Made by a program: the position numbers and the translations under genes. Of a DNA stretch of 64,000 nucleotides, positions 1 through 11,924 are shown one piece after another. This stretch comes from Bimastos eiseni (lineage: Eukaryota > Annelida > Clitellata > Crassiclitellata > Lumbricidae), in contig OY365811.1 of the NCBI GenBank assembly GCA_959347315.1, positions 43,675,926 through 43,739,925 on the forward strand. Direction: 5' to 3'. Each line of letters starts with the position of its first letter. The stretch's first letter is position 1. The notes beneath the pieces were generated by a model that saw only the letters and a list, made by a program, of their open reading frames with translations, searched no databases and was not told the DNA's origin.

Positions 1-909
1 ATACAACATGTCTATTCACTTGGTTGTCAATGAGGATTTCATATAGATACAACATGTCTATTCACTTGGTTGTCAATGAGGATTTCATATAGATACAACA
101 TGTCTATTCACTTGGTTGTCAATGAGGTTTTCATATAGATACAACATGTCTATTCACTTGGTTGTCAATGAGGATTTCATATAGATACAACATGTCTATT
201 CACTTGGTTGTCAATGAGGATTTCATATAGATACAACATGTCTATTCACTTGGTTGTCAATGAGGATTTCATATAGATACAACATGTCTATTCACTTGGT
301 TGCCAATGAGGATTTCATAGAGATACAACATGTCTATTCACTTGGTTGTCAATGAGGATTTCATGTAGATACAACATGTCTATTCACTTGGTTGCCAATG
401 AGGATTTCATAGAGATACAACATGTCTATTTACTTGGTTGTCAATGAGGATTTCATATAGATACAACATGTCTATTCACTTGGTTGTCAATGAGGATTTC
501 ATATAGATACAACATGTCTATTCACTTGGTTGTCAATGAGGATTTCATGTAGATACAACATGTCTATTCACTTGGTTGCCAATGAGGATTTCATAGAGAT
601 ACAACATGTCTATTTACTTGGTTGTCAATGAGGATTTCATATAGATACAACATGTCTATTCACTTGGTTGTCAATGAGGATTTCATATAGATACAACATG
701 TCTATTCACTTGGTTGTCAATGAGGATTTCATATAGATACAACATGTCTATTCACTTGGTTGTCAATGAGGTTTTCATATAGATACAACATGTCTATTCA
801 CTTGGTTGTCAATGAGGATTTCATATAGATACAACATGTCTATTCACTTGGTTGTCAATGAGGATTTCATATGAGGTTTTCATATAGATGCCACATTGTC
901 TGTTCACTT
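1..909. repeat. 46-bp tandem satellite array, about 19 copies
   Basis: The unit starts ATACAACATGTCTATTCAC and repeats every 46 bp, nearly identical, until about 870; a diverged partial copy reaches about 909. The array runs off the left edge, so its full size is unknown. Variant bases (TGCC for TGTC, TCATAGAG for TCATATAG, TTTACTTGG for TTCACTTGG) recur in register: the block at 361-433 is repeated at 545-617, exactly 184 bp or four units later. A GGTTTT variant at about 126 recurs at about 770, 14 units away. No open frame of note crosses it. A degraded echo of the unit lies at 1013-1030. Confidence 0.97.
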
Positions 910-2668
910 GGTTGTCATTGCACTTTTGTTTATAAGTTATAACTGACAGTGGTTGCTTTGAAACGCATAGGTCAAGTGTTATTAATCAGTTGGAAGGAAA
1001 ACTGTTGAAGGATGCAACATGTCTATTCATGTTGTCTATTTATTCATTTAATGCAACTGTTGAAGGATGTATAGAGACTACTTTTGTAGTCTGAGGTTCC
1101 TTCAAAGCAGTCTGATTGAAGGAGAAGATGGGAATTCCAAGCAATGATTTATTTCTCTTCTTAGTCTGATCAGTTTGAACTATTGAAGATAGAACTTCTT
1201 CTTAATTTCTTTTTCAGCCTCTGGGGCCATATTACAGTGCTGATTGTAACCCGTTCGTTCGTGCCTTTCCAAGCGCCTGTCCAATTGGGGTGAGTTCATG
1301 GGGCAGAAGGTGACTTACCCAACACCAGTCAGTTATTTCTACACAATAGCAGCAAATCGTTCATGTCCAATTGTTGGGAAGAAATTTTACTTAGCAGAGG
1401 GGAATTTAGTTTGTTATTTTTGTGTTATTTGGTAACATTTTAATTAAGATTTCTTGGTGGATTGCTTTCAGTCAACAGATTGACGAAAGAGGATATTGAC
1501 TGCTCAATTTTAATGAACTATGCATTGAATGTGAAATGAAAATTTTGAGTCGATAGATATATTAGTTTCAATTAAATACCTACTGCTTTGTTATTGGGAT
1601 TTTTATTTTAATGACAGACACAACTGAAAATAAGACAAACACAGAAAACTTTTTATAAGTCGATGCTGTTTAGGTGTTGGTTGTACATTTCGTCATCAGT
1701 CAATGATTGTGTTTCATCGGTTTGTTTAGCAGAGTTGTGCTGCAACTGTTTTGCCATTCAACTGTTACTATCCAACGACGGGAGATCATCAGTCGACAGT
1801 TGAACTAATCAACGCTAGACAACGGTCGGTCTCCGTCGCTCTATGTTCTTCTCTATAATAAAGACGTATTATGAGTCATTTCTTCAATGGACGTCTGTTT
1901 TGCATTTTTTGGCATCAAGCTGTCCTTGGTTGCGTTCAAACCTGGCAAGAGCCAGCATTTAAAGTCATGTGAGCAATGTTTGTAATGGATGGTCATCTTA
2001 ACCTTTACGCCTCCCAAGTTTTATGGCCTCTTTTATTTAACTTGATTTGCGTAAAGTTTGTGCGTTGGACATCTATCAACCCCTTCGTCTACCTACAGAG
2101 CTGAGATTTTCCACACATTTCAGACTAGCATGAAAATGAAATGGATATGCATTTTACAGACATAACTCAAAAATTGAGAAATAAATGCAAAAAAATGCAA
2201 AAAAATTAAATTTAACCACTCGAAGGAGTCCTTCTTGACGAGCTCCACTCAGGAAAGTTTACATCATCAATGATATGTAATCAAAAATCTCTTAAGGAAA
2301 TGTAACTATTGCACCATCTATTGCAGCGAGATAAAAGATGGTTCCGAAAAACCCATGTTTTTACTTTAACTTGTATTAAACTTATTATAATTTGTCGCTC
2401 GTAGCAGCCTCAGAAGTACAAGGGTAATGTACTCTAACATCGCTTTAATTAGCAAGTAGTTGCGTTCAGAGCGGCTTAGGCTGAGCTTTCAAAATGTTCA
2501 ACTACATAAAAATTACATAAATACACACATAAGCATATGATGATGGAGAGGGGTGACATATGTGCCTTGATGAGGACAATTGCACCAAGTGTGGTTCTTT
2601 GAGGGTTAAAGCTTTCGTGTTGAAGGAGATAGAGATGGATGAGCTGTTGGTGGTTGATGTTGAGACAG
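910..2668 (+). other. Flank and probable LARP4-like intron sequence
   Basis: No strong gene signal apart from the short candidate exon at 1218-1289. Base composition is AT-rich and there is no long open frame. The La motif and RRM expected for the LARP4-like gene were not seen here, so its 5' exons probably lie left of the window. Confidence 0.5.
1218..1289 (+). CDS. Candidate internal exon of the LARP4-like gene
   Basis: A 72-nt segment is flanked by a strong acceptor (a T-rich tract ending TTTTTCAG) and a strong donor (GTGAGT). In one frame it reads PLGPYYSADCNPFVRAFPSA, rich in Pro and Tyr like the linker after the RRM in LARP4 proteins. That frame has phase 0 at both ends, so joining it to the next exon (which needs two carried-over bases) would require another small exon in between. 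A second open frame fits phase directly but looks less protein-like. The exon is supported by its splice sites; membership of the gene is inferred. Confidence 0.4.
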
Positions 2669-3085
2669 GAAGCCACATCCACGATTTGGAGGCAGCAGCA
2701 GCGGTTACTACGGGGGGCGATCCGACCAAGCGATGCACGACCACAAGCAGCCTCCGAGATTCAACCGAAAGAGGTCGGAGGGTGGAGGAGCGTCTACCGA
2801 CAGAGAATGCGATGCTCACCAACCGACAGCGGCAGAAGACATCGCCAACGCATCTGCCAATCGACTGACAGCACGACACGACACGACCGGCAACGGACAC
2901 ATGTCACACGTCACAAGCGATAGCAGGTCGTCTGGTGGGGCCAGATATGGACCGAGGTATTTCTCTCTCTTTTGCTCGCTCTCTCTCTCTGTGTCTGTCT
3001 GTCTCTCTCGCTCTCTCTATATATATATATGTGTATATATGTATATATATATGTATATATGTGTATATATGTATATATATATATG

Positions 3086-3116
<31 letters not shown>

Positions 3117-6100
3117 GTATATATATGTGTGTGTGTATATGTCTCTCTCTCTCTCTCATGATTAGGTGAGAATGGCTCTGCTTTCTCTTTATATTCTCTG
3201 ATTCTACATCATCTGTTCGTTTTCAGATGATTCTTAGATATCAACTCCTCCTTCAAGGTCTGGGCCTCTCTCTGACTTGTGTTGGCTCCTCATCTCTCTT
3301 CTCATCTTTCTCATCTCTGGTTTCGTGCATCTTAGTGCAATCAATCGATGTTTTGGCCGACGCTTAGTTATTTACACAAGTCGATGTTTTTAATCTTACG
3401 TTTCTTAACCCCTCTAACGTGAACCCCAAGATATCTTGTCCAGCGTAAATAATTGTACGATGTGTCCCCGAGTTATCTAGTCATAGAGATATGCATATAT
3501 TTACTCACCGCGTATCCAGCATAAACTCGTCTTAGTCTCAATTATCAAAAGATTATAGTTTTGCGATTGTAGTAACGGCTTTCCATTGTATAAATTACGT
3601 CATTTACTGGGTTGACTGATCAAAAATAACACATTTGAAACCTATTTCATACCAAACATAGCCTGATGGCTGCGCGATCGTTGTGTACGTGGTCATTGGG
3701 TCGCAAATGTAACTTACGTTGCGATTAAATACATCTTTTTTGTTGCAAATTACAATTTTGGTTTGTCCAATTTAGACTGATGATGATATAAAATTAAATA
3801 TAGTTCTAATCACGTTTGTTGTTTCAGAAAATAATTGTTACAAATAAATAAAGATTGCCGAAATCCGTTCGCTGCTGGTGTGGTCAAGAGATGGGTCGGA
3901 TTTTGGGCTATTTTACATCATTCATTGTCCGAATATCAAAATAAACTTCGTCAATAGGGCTTATTTTAAAACTAAATATGATTATTGTTAGGTTTCTCAA
4001 AGCAGTGATGGGCTGTTGCATTATTTTATGCACGTGCAAATATCAGTCTACCTATAATCAACAGACGTAATAATAATTACATGCACACAGAGATTGAATA
4101 ACAATTTTGACCTGATTCTGAATATGAATTTCATGTGTCTGATATCTTAAGCAGAAGGATGCTCTTGTGCAAAATTTGTTTCAGGCGAGGAGGAGGTGGT
4201 GGAGGAGGAGGAGGTGGAAGAGGAGGCAGACGAAACCGATGGAATCAGGAAGGCGGAAACGTTGGCGCCAGTAGTAAGGTAAGTACAGAATATGAGAGAG
4301 GAGGAGGAGGATGCTACTTTTATTTGATATCGCCCTTCTTACAGTTTAGCTCAGAAGTGCATACATGTGCCACGATCATGCAATTGCAGTTGTACTGCAG
4401 AGCAATTGTGCACGAAGGACTTGCTCAATGTCCCTACACAACGATGCCTTGGACGATGGTGAAACCCGCTCACTCGGCGCACACTGAGCGTTACAGGTCG
4501 ACCGCTCTAACCAATTAACCACCGAGTGACAGGAGAAGAAGTCGATAGAAGGGAAATTAATTGATTGTGAGGGAGATTGCTAGCCTTAGTACATAGGACC
4601 CTTTCATTGGATTTGGCTAATCTATATGAAATCTATATTAAATCTATATGAAATCTATATTCTATGACTGCTGATGTAGATGATCAACTGATGGATTTAT
4701 CGTTGATTAATTTTAAAAATAAAATGTCTTTTGATGATTAATCAAAGACCTGTTGTTGTTATAATTGGATAAGGTGTGTTCAGGTATTGTCAAAATTAAT
4801 GTTGCCATGTCAACATATTCTGGATTATTTGTGTGATTGGTGGAGAGAGACATTTCAACACACATCATCAACATAAAAGATGAGTTAATTATTTTTTGCT
4901 CTTGTTTGTTGTCTTCCATGTTTCTGTGTCTGTTGTTGTGATAGCATCGTGGCTCTGATGGAGGAGGGGGAGGTGGAAAGACCGCTTCCTTTGAACTGGA
5001 GACGAGTTCCTTCCCACCATTGTCCAGTGGCAAGGTCAGTACATTCGTCACTCTTTCCATCTGTCATTAAACATTTTGTTTGCATTTCTTATGCTTTGGC
5101 TTTTCTCAACATCTCACTTTAAATGAGTTCAGTATTTTTAATCACAAAACAGCTTCTCCTCTTAAATTCATTTTTATTAATTGCTAAATTGTGGATATCT
5201 AAGTTTTTCTATTTCTTTAGTAGCAGTGGGGTCTAATTTTGTTCTTCTCTTATGTCTGAAACTTTTGTTTTCTTTTTGCTCACAGGCGAATGTAATTCCT
5301 GCTTCGGTCCCCATAGCAACGACATGTGATGTCAACATCCAGGTCGCTCCTCCTCTGCCAACCGAAACCTCCGTCTCGTTAGTAGCTCTGCTTGGATGTT
5401 GAATTCAGTTATTGGCTGTCCTGCGTTTTCTGTCTTTCGTCTTATTTCTTCTGTCCTATGCTTTCTGTCTTTGGTTTCCTGTCTTTCGTCTTCTGTCCTG
5501 CATCTTCTGTCCTGCATCTTAGGTCTTCTGTCCTTCATCTTCTGTCTTTTGTCTTCTGTCTTGCATCTTCTGTCTGTCGTCTTCTGGCTTGCGTCTTGTG
5601 TCTTCTGTCTTTCATCTTCTGTCTTTTGTCTTCTGTCTTCCATCTTCTGTCTGTCGTCTTCTGGCTTGCGTCTTGTGTCTTCTGTCTTTCGTCTTCTGTC
5701 CTGCATCTTCTGTCCCTTCTGTCCTGCATCTTCTGTCCCTTCTGTCCTGCATCTTCTGTCTTGTGTGTGTCTTTCGTCTTCTGTCTTTCGTCTTCTGTCT
5801 TTTGTCTCTGTCTTTCGTCTTCTGTCCTGCTGCATCTTCTGTCTTGTGTGTGTCTTCTGTCTTTCGTCTTCTGTCTTTCGTCTTCTGTCCTGCATCTTCT
5901 GTCCTGCATCTTCTGTCTTGTGTGTGTCTTCTGTCTTTCGTCTTCTGTCTTTCGTCTTCTGTCTTTCGTCTTCTGTCTTTCGTCTTCTGTCTTTCGTCTT
6001 CTGTCTTTCGTCTTCTGTCTTCTGTCTTTCGTCTTCTGTCTTTCGTCTTCTTCCCCTTCTGTCTGAGTTGTTTTATTGAACTTTGGTTGTGATGCAGATG

Positions 6101-6971
6101 TTGATGAAGTGTTTCATAGAATGAATTGTCTTCTGTTCTTAGAAATCGAGTTGATCAGTCAACAACGACCGATGCCAATGATCTGGAAGCATCCATGGTG
6201 GTGCCAGACCCTCCGATCTCCTCCTCCCCAAAAGAACCACTTGTGAGTCGTGTAGCTTCTTTTCTTTTGTCAAATGAAGCTATAAGAATAAGAAGCAATG
6301 ACTCCACTGGGTTTCTATAATTAGTTAGTTGAAATTCAGTTTAATATTCTTCTCATGTAAATCTTTCTCTTCCATTTCACATGTAATATCTCTCTCTGTC
6401 TTTAGTAGTCTAATGTAGGTGTCTTCAAAGTTTTAAAACATTTTGCACATTTTTCCATTGTTATAATATTCCCCATATATTTTGATTTTCAAGGAGAGTT
6501 CCGCCAGCCAGATTTGAGACCTTGGCGGGCCGGATCTGGCCCGCGGGGCCGTACTTTGGAGACCCCTGGTCTAACGTCTGCATAGTCCAGTTGTTCTAGT
6601 GTTTTGATGCTCTTTCTGTCTTCTTTTAGCCATCTTCAACATCAAAATTCAGCTATGCTCAAATTGCGAAACGTATGAAGGATCCTCCTCTGACGAAAGT
6701 GGACTTTATGACTGACCCTTCTACTTCACCTGCCACTCCTTCTTCCACCTCAGACAAATCAGACGTTCATCCACCGTCCACCGGAAAGCAACCACTGGAA
6801 GCGAGAAACGAAACAAAGGCCAAAGTGAACAGCCAGACGTCTTCATCTTTGGCGAAGAAGGACGAGAGCAGTGCAAAGGAGTGGAGGAACTACCGTGCAC
6901 GCAACAGGCCACAGAGACCCCCACGGGCATCCGGACAGGAGGGGAGTGCGTCTTCCAAGGAAAGGGTCTAG
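2669..6971 (+). CDS. LARP4: La-related protein 4 (LARP4)-like, C-terminal exons
   Basis: Six exons join in phase: 2669-2956, 4185-4278, 4945-5034, 5286-5377, 6143-6242 and 6630-6971, giving the last 334 residues and a TAG stop. All introns are GT-AG. The parts follow the order known for LARP4/4B: a basic Gly/Arg-rich stretch ([13 protein letters not shown], then a poly-Gly and RGGRRNRW segment), a motif [15 protein letters not shown] that matches the conserved Phe-Pro-Pro-Leu box, then [15 protein letters not shown], matching the conserved SYAE-type box, and a basic [13 protein letters not shown] tail. LARP4 proteins bind poly(A) and PABP in the cytoplasm and stabilise mRNA. The La motif and RRM are not in this window. 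The donor at 5378 is GTTAGT and the one at 2957 is GTATTT, both weak, and the first acceptor (2667-2668) has a poor pyrimidine tract. The motif match is from family knowledge; no alignment was run. Confidence 0.75.
2960..3165. repeat. (TC)n/(TATG)n compound microsatellite in LARP4-like intron
   Basis: A pyrimidine tract (CTCTCTCTGTCTG) runs directly into about 120 bp of TATATATG/TGTATATA repeats and then back into (TC)n. It starts a few bases after the donor of the first recognised LARP4-like exon. Open frames through it on both strands are artefacts of the repeat. The rest of this intron, to 4184, shows nothing else recognisable. Confidence 0.9.
4317..4533 (-). mobile_element. tRNA-derived SINE, copy B
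   Basis: On the minus strand the element starts with a tRNA-like head (TTGGTTAGAGCGGTCGACC) and a decayed B box, continues with GTGTAGGGACATTGAGCAAG, CTCTGCAGTACAACTGCA and CACTTCTGAGC, and ends with AAGGGCGATATCAAATA. The same blocks in the same order occur at 9725-9895 and 55843-56032. It sits in a LARP4-like intron just after the exon ending at 4278, in antisense orientation. The open frame reading through it is not coding. Confidence 0.85.
5405..6056. repeat. Degenerate pyrimidine minisatellite (TCTTCTGTCTTTCG)n
   Basis: About 650 bp of near-pure pyrimidine sequence are built from TCTTCTGTC units combined with TTTCG, CTGCA and TTGCA variants, with blocks such as CTGCATCTTCTGTC repeated many times. 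It fills the LARP4-like intron between exons 5286-5377 and 6143-6242. It creates 167-227-residue open frames on + and Arg/Lys/Asp-rich ones on -, with no protein-like features. Confidence 0.95.
6440..6572 (-). mobile_element. hAT (Charlie-like) transposon end fragment
   Basis: Read on -, the sequence starts CAGGGGTCTCCAAAGTACGG and continues with GCGGGCCAGATCCGGCCCGC. CAGNGGTCNCCAAA followed by GCGGCCCGCGGGCC is the well-known terminal motif of hAT-Charlie elements. Only one end is seen, within the last LARP4-like intron; no transposase is attached. Confidence 0.7.
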
Positions 6972-9700
6972 GTACACGAGACAGGAGTCCAGCGGAAGGG
7001 GTCCAGAGAAATTCACAGGGAAAACATTGCTGTTTGTCATCAGCAGATCATCGATGTTATTAGAAGGAGGAGGAGGAGGAGACTAATTGTGCATTAATAG
7101 ATGATGCAGAGACAGATCATCGTTTGGAGTGTTGTCTCATTCAATGCTTTCTATGTGTTAGGAGGAGGAGGAGGCTGTATATATGAACCTTTGACCTTTC
7201 TAGCGGGACTGAAACCTTTAGGAAAGCATTGTGACAGGAGGCCGGTTGATTCAAGGAGGACTTCATAGGTAATGCCCATTTTGTCTCTGCTGCTGTCAAC
7301 CAACAAAGATTAGCATTGGTCCTTTGATGAAGACTTGAAGGAGGAGAAGGAAGCAGAGGAGGAGGAAATTGAGAGAGAGTGAAATTACATTTGAATTGTA
7401 TGAGAATTTCGTTTTTGATTTTGCTCTTTGACCAAAGAGAGTTTTTACAAATCGGATGAAATGAAGATGAAACTCGATTCTTTGCAATCACTGCTGTACT
7501 ACCCGCTGCGTCATCGACCAAAGTCCAATGAATCTGAAGAAATTCCTTCCATTGAAGGTGTCAATTGGGGAAGAAGCGATGATATGTGATGAATATATTA
7601 TATTGACCTTTGATCTCTGACCTTATTCAAGATTAGGTGAAAAAGTTGATTGGAGGTTGTTTTCCTTTCATCTCTTCTTCAAATGTCGTATAAAGCAACG
7701 TTTTCCGATCCTGAAGGAAATGTGTAGATAATGAACTCATTTCCTGTTTTAAATGAATGCAAGTGGATTGAATTATCAATCGACTTTAGATTCGTAGATT
7801 TTTCCTAACTTAGTCACCTCAGTGAGTGTAACCAGAAATTCTAAAACTCCAGAACTATTCTGCTAAATGTTGGAGTTTGATATTTGAATTATTCTGGCTG
7901 ACATTTTTTCACATTTTTAGCAGTTAAAAAATCTTGCTTAGATGATTTTGACTTGTTGAAAACGGTTTTTTGTTTTTATTTCAAACAAAATCTTAAGTTT
8001 TGCTGTGCTTTTGTGGTTGTTACTAAGGGCAATGGTGTCAAATTCGATAAATTGAGATTCTTTGGAAATGTGTTTGTTGTTGTTTGTCTCTTTTGACAAC
8101 AGCAACGAACGTTGTTTGGCAGACTATAAGTTTTGCAACTCTTCAATAAGAGATACGTTTGTTTAGTGGAAGAGGTTGTGAAACTGAGCAACGGTCAATG
8201 GATGGGGACGAGGGGTTAAAGGGTTGGGGTGTTTTTATGTTGATTCGTGTCAGATGTTGGTTGGTCTTGCGTTGTTGCAATTTCCGTTCTGTCAATGCAA
8301 CAATGGATGAGGTCTTGTGAGATTCAACCAGTTTGAAGCATCATTGTCTGTCTGTCTGTCTGTCTGTCTGTTTTGCTCATTATTCTTGTCTAACGAAGTG
8401 TTGAGTTTATTTCTACGGATGTATTGTGATTGGAGCCAAATGAACAATTTGTATTTGAAATGATCTGTGAACTGATTTGATTCCTTTTGACACTGAATTA
8501 CATGAAATGTTGGATGAGGATGAGATGTCGTTTAGTTGATGTGTAGCTGCTTATAATAATAATCTAACACTCGTCTTGTCATTGTTGTTTTTATGGGTGT
8601 TTTGCATATTGGATCCTCTGATGATGATCATGATGATGATCATGATGAATCACCCTAACCCTCTCTCACCCATTGATCTCTGCTGCATCTGCTGCAGGAG
8701 GATGATAAAGAGGGGTTGGTTCTGTGTGATTCCCAGAAGTTGAGGCTATGTGGGGAAAGACACCTGCCTTAGTTGTCTTGCCGCCTTTAGACAACCCTGG
8801 AGGCAACTCGTCTGATTCAGTGCAGTGCTCGTGAATAAGCTGGTGCCCTCCTCTGACTCTTAGATCTGGGTCTGTGTCATTCCTAGCACTGAGTCTAAGC
8901 CAGGTGATCTCTCTCTCTGTCTCTATCTCTTTCTCTCTCTGTTTTAGCTCTGAGTCTATGCCAGTTGCCTAACCCTCTCTGAGGAGCAACCCCCCTATGC
9001 TTTGCAGTTCTCCTTTTCTCGGCCTCTGCAATCATGCCTCCTCTCTTAGGGGTTCTCTATGAATGCATTGTAGGCCATCACAGGTCTTGTTGCACCTGTT
9101 TTAATGTTTGAGAAGTTGATTGTGTTGTGATTCTGTGTTTTATAGGTTCACCAGACAAGGATTTCTACGTAGTCTGCACAACTACATTATAATAATTTTA
9201 CATATTAAGATACTTTGCTTTGTTTGCTTTCAATCATTTGGAAAAGCTCTTCATTCAATTGACACTTCTTTAGCATTGCATCCAATCTGTGTAAATATTT
9301 GACATATTATTCACCTTTTCTTCCGCTCCTTTTAAAATTCTTATCAAAGTCTATTCACGCATTAATTGTTTCGTCTCTCATTTCCATCTTCTCTCATTTT
9401 CCGTCGTCTTTTCCAACTGGTCGTCGTTGAATCATTCATTTCATTTTTGCCTTCATTGATTGTTGAGTATAATTCAAATGAATTCATTTCTTTGTGTTTA
9501 TTACTTTAATCAAACGTCGTTTCAAAACCTGTTCATTGCTTTGCAATCGTTCTAACAGCAAAACTCATCGTAGGAATTATCTGGCTTTTCGGACAGTGCT
9601 GATGAATGATTTTGCAACCGTTTCTGGTTGAGAGAGAGATTGATTGAAAGTCTTCCATTGATTGAGGACGTCCAAGTGTCGTCTTCTGATTTTGTCATTC
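6972..9700. other. 3' flank of LARP4-like gene, no gene recognised
   Basis: This holds the expected 3' UTR and intergenic DNA. It includes GGAGGA patches (7066-7080, 7160-7172, 7336-7366), a short (TCTG)n at 8347-8371, a GATGATCAT cluster at 8621-8646 and pyrimidine patches near 8910-8940. A segment at 8820-8850 is shared with 25426-25455. Short open frames have no recognisable content. Confidence 0.6.
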
Positions 9701-9724
9701 CTCTCTTAACTTTCGAAAAGGATC

Positions 9725-9897
9725 TTTCAAAGTGTGAGCTTAGCGAGCGATCCGGTTCGACCGTCGTCGGGGAGTCACTGTGCAGGGACCTTGAGCTAGT
9801 CCTTCGCGCACAATTGCCCTGCAGTACAACCGTCGAGACGTGTGTGTGTGCACTTCTGAGCAAAAAATGTTAGAAGAAGGGCGGTATCAAATTTCGG
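9725..9897 (+). mobile_element. tRNA-derived SINE, copy C
   Basis: It contains a B-box-like GGTTCGACCGTCG, then GAGTCACTGTGCAGGGACC, TTGAGCTAGTCCTTCGCGCA, CCCTGCAGTACAACC and CACTTCTGAGC, ending AAGGGCGGTATCAAAT. The blocks match copies B and A. The 5' half of the tRNA head is degraded. The coding-looking frames on both strands at this site are products of the SINE. Confidence 0.8.
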
Positions 9898-9959
9898 TAA
9901 TTAAACAACATTTCAAAAAATATTGTCTTGTGTTTCATTTGTTATTTTGCTTTGTTAAT

Positions 9960-10675
9960 CAGGGATGTGGTCTCGAGTCCGCGGTCTTGGTCTCGAAACC
10001 GGAAAATTTCGGGCTTGGTCTCGACTGCATCGGTCTTGATCTCGGACCATCGGTCTTAGTCTCAAATGCTTCGGTCTTGGTCTTAAAGGAACGGTCTTGA
10101 GATTGGTCTCCGTCTTAAATTACTGTTGTTGATCATTTGCCGTATTAGAGCAATGCTTTCGATGTCTGTCGGTTATTTTAGATTACTACTCACTAGAGAC
10201 ACCTGATGTTTAGGCCAAGCTATTGTTGTCGATTTATGGCGTGCATAAAAAAATCCATAATTTCGCAACGGAGCCATTTCAATTTGCTTTCACAAATTTC
10301 CAGGTTTTCGAACAATCTAATAACTATGTGGTCGACACTGCTAACCTACAATTCCGAGGTCCGTGGTACAAGTACACCAGTCAAACGGAACGTTAATCTA
10401 CTCGTTCAGATGTCTTAAAAGTATTTACCTATCGTATGCTGTAAGTAATTTGTAGTGTGATATTCTTAGGCCGAAGCCAAGAACTGAAACCGCAAAAGTT
10501 CAGAGTGGCCGATAATACTGTTTTCTGGACCATTCTTAAGACTGGTAGGCCTATTCTTCGGCAATAAAATTAATGTTTTAAGCGTGTTACTCCGTTTTCG
10601 CATCTTAATAAATTATTATTGGTCCTGGTCTTGGACCTCTTGGTCTTAGGTTTTTGGTCTCGTGTCCAACACTTG
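9960..10675. mobile_element. Possible DNA transposon with GGTCTTG/GGTCTCG repeated ends
   Basis: The left part (9968-10115) carries at least eight GGTCTTG, GGTCTCG or close variants spaced 15-30 bp apart. About 500 bp later (10619-10665) the same words return: GGTCCTGGTCTTGGACC, TTGGTCTTAGG, TTGGTCTCGTG. The interior is AT-rich without protein features. A non-autonomous transposon with repetitive ends fits, but the two ends look direct rather than inverted and no target duplication was recognised. Confidence 0.4.
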
Positions 10676-10974
10676 TCAATTATGACCCGTATGAGATAAA
10701 TAGCTAGGCTATTGTTATATTTCCTAATGTGCAGATTTTAAAAATTCTTTCAATTCATCAACTCAGTATGAACTACTATAGCGCCCGTTGAAGAGATCTA
10801 CTCAGAGGCGTTCCCTGTCAGACTTTGGCTTCACTGAAGATCAAAATGCAGGCGATTAATTTCTAGGCAAGAGACGTAGCTCGGATCTGGTCAAAGAGAC
10901 TATTTTAGCTTAGACGTCTCAACTGCTTTTAATTCACGGCTGTCAGCCATAGCAACAGTCGCATTCCATCTCTT

Positions 10975-11038
10975 ATCCAATCCTAGTCCTGGGAGTCATT
11001 TCTCTCATCCAATCCTAGTCCTGGGAGTCATTTCTGTC
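10975..11038. repeat. Two direct copies of a 32-bp unit
   Basis: ATCCAATCCTAGTCCTGGGA followed by GTCATTTCTCTC occurs at 10975 and again at 11007; the second copy differs by one base near its end. No gene context. Confidence 0.9.
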
Positions 11039-11924
11039 ACCATAAACGAATTTCCGTTGTTCATAATACATCGCTGTTTTGTTTCCTTTGGCGTCTGACA
11101 GGGTTCTGCCTAACTTATGCTCGCCACATAGTCTGAGCTGAGAACTTTTATAGCTCGACTATAACATTTGCACTCAAAATGGTCTTTGGAGCGAGGAGGA
11201 GGAATCAACGGAGCTGAACCTCAGCAGCAGCAGAGGTTTCTCATCGGCCGTTGATTCCTACCAATGAAAAGACATCATTTGGTTTAGAATGGAAGTACAA
11301 CGCTCCCTCCTCCTCCCTCCCACTTCTCCTCGTCTGCCGCAGCAGCAGCAGCATTATCGCAGGTGGTCGTCGTAGTCGTCGTCGTCGTTGGCCAATTCTT
11401 TCTGTTCTCTCATCAGATGTTAATTTGATCCGTTAACTGCGCTGTTCATTCTTCCGTTCAATCGATCGATCGATCGAATGATATCCGCCATCTTTCTCTC
11501 TCTCTCTCTCTCTTTTCTCTATGGCACCGATTTGTAAAGGCGATTGGTAATCAGTGGACCATCACCTGGTACGTTTTGTCGACCTACTCTCCTCGTTCCA
11601 TTCAACCGAATCGTCGCCAAAAGAACTAATCTGCGGAATCAGCGACTGAAACGATTCGTCGTTTCAAATCACTGGACCGTCCGTCACGGCTGACCAGGCG
11701 AGGGAGGAGGAGGAAGAGGAAGAGGAGGAGGGGCGAGGGAAATAATGGGAAAGGAAATGTGACGACGGAAGTATATGATATGGTTAAGGAGAAGTGATTG
11801 GCGATGCAGAGGTGGAGCAATGGCCGCTTTTCCATCTGATGTTTGAGGATCGGTGGAGTTGGATGGAAAAGATGGAAATTTGGATTTGTTCTCAGATGGA
11901 CTTCATTACCTGGAGTTTGTGACT

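Noticed and set aside
1..909. CRISPR array
   Set aside because: Units are contiguous 46-bp repeats without unique spacers, and the genome is animal.
2560..2868. 102-residue + frame starting MCLDEDNCTKCGSL
   Set aside because: It overlaps the LARP4-like exon in a different frame; the exon frame has better content and correct phase with the next exons.
4135..4518. 127-residue ORF as one protein
   Set aside because: Its first part is a LARP4-like exon ending at a clear donor (4279); the rest is an antisense SINE.
5332..6092. Frames of 124-227 residues on both strands
   Set aside because: They are low-complexity readings of the pyrimidine minisatellite in a LARP4-like intron.
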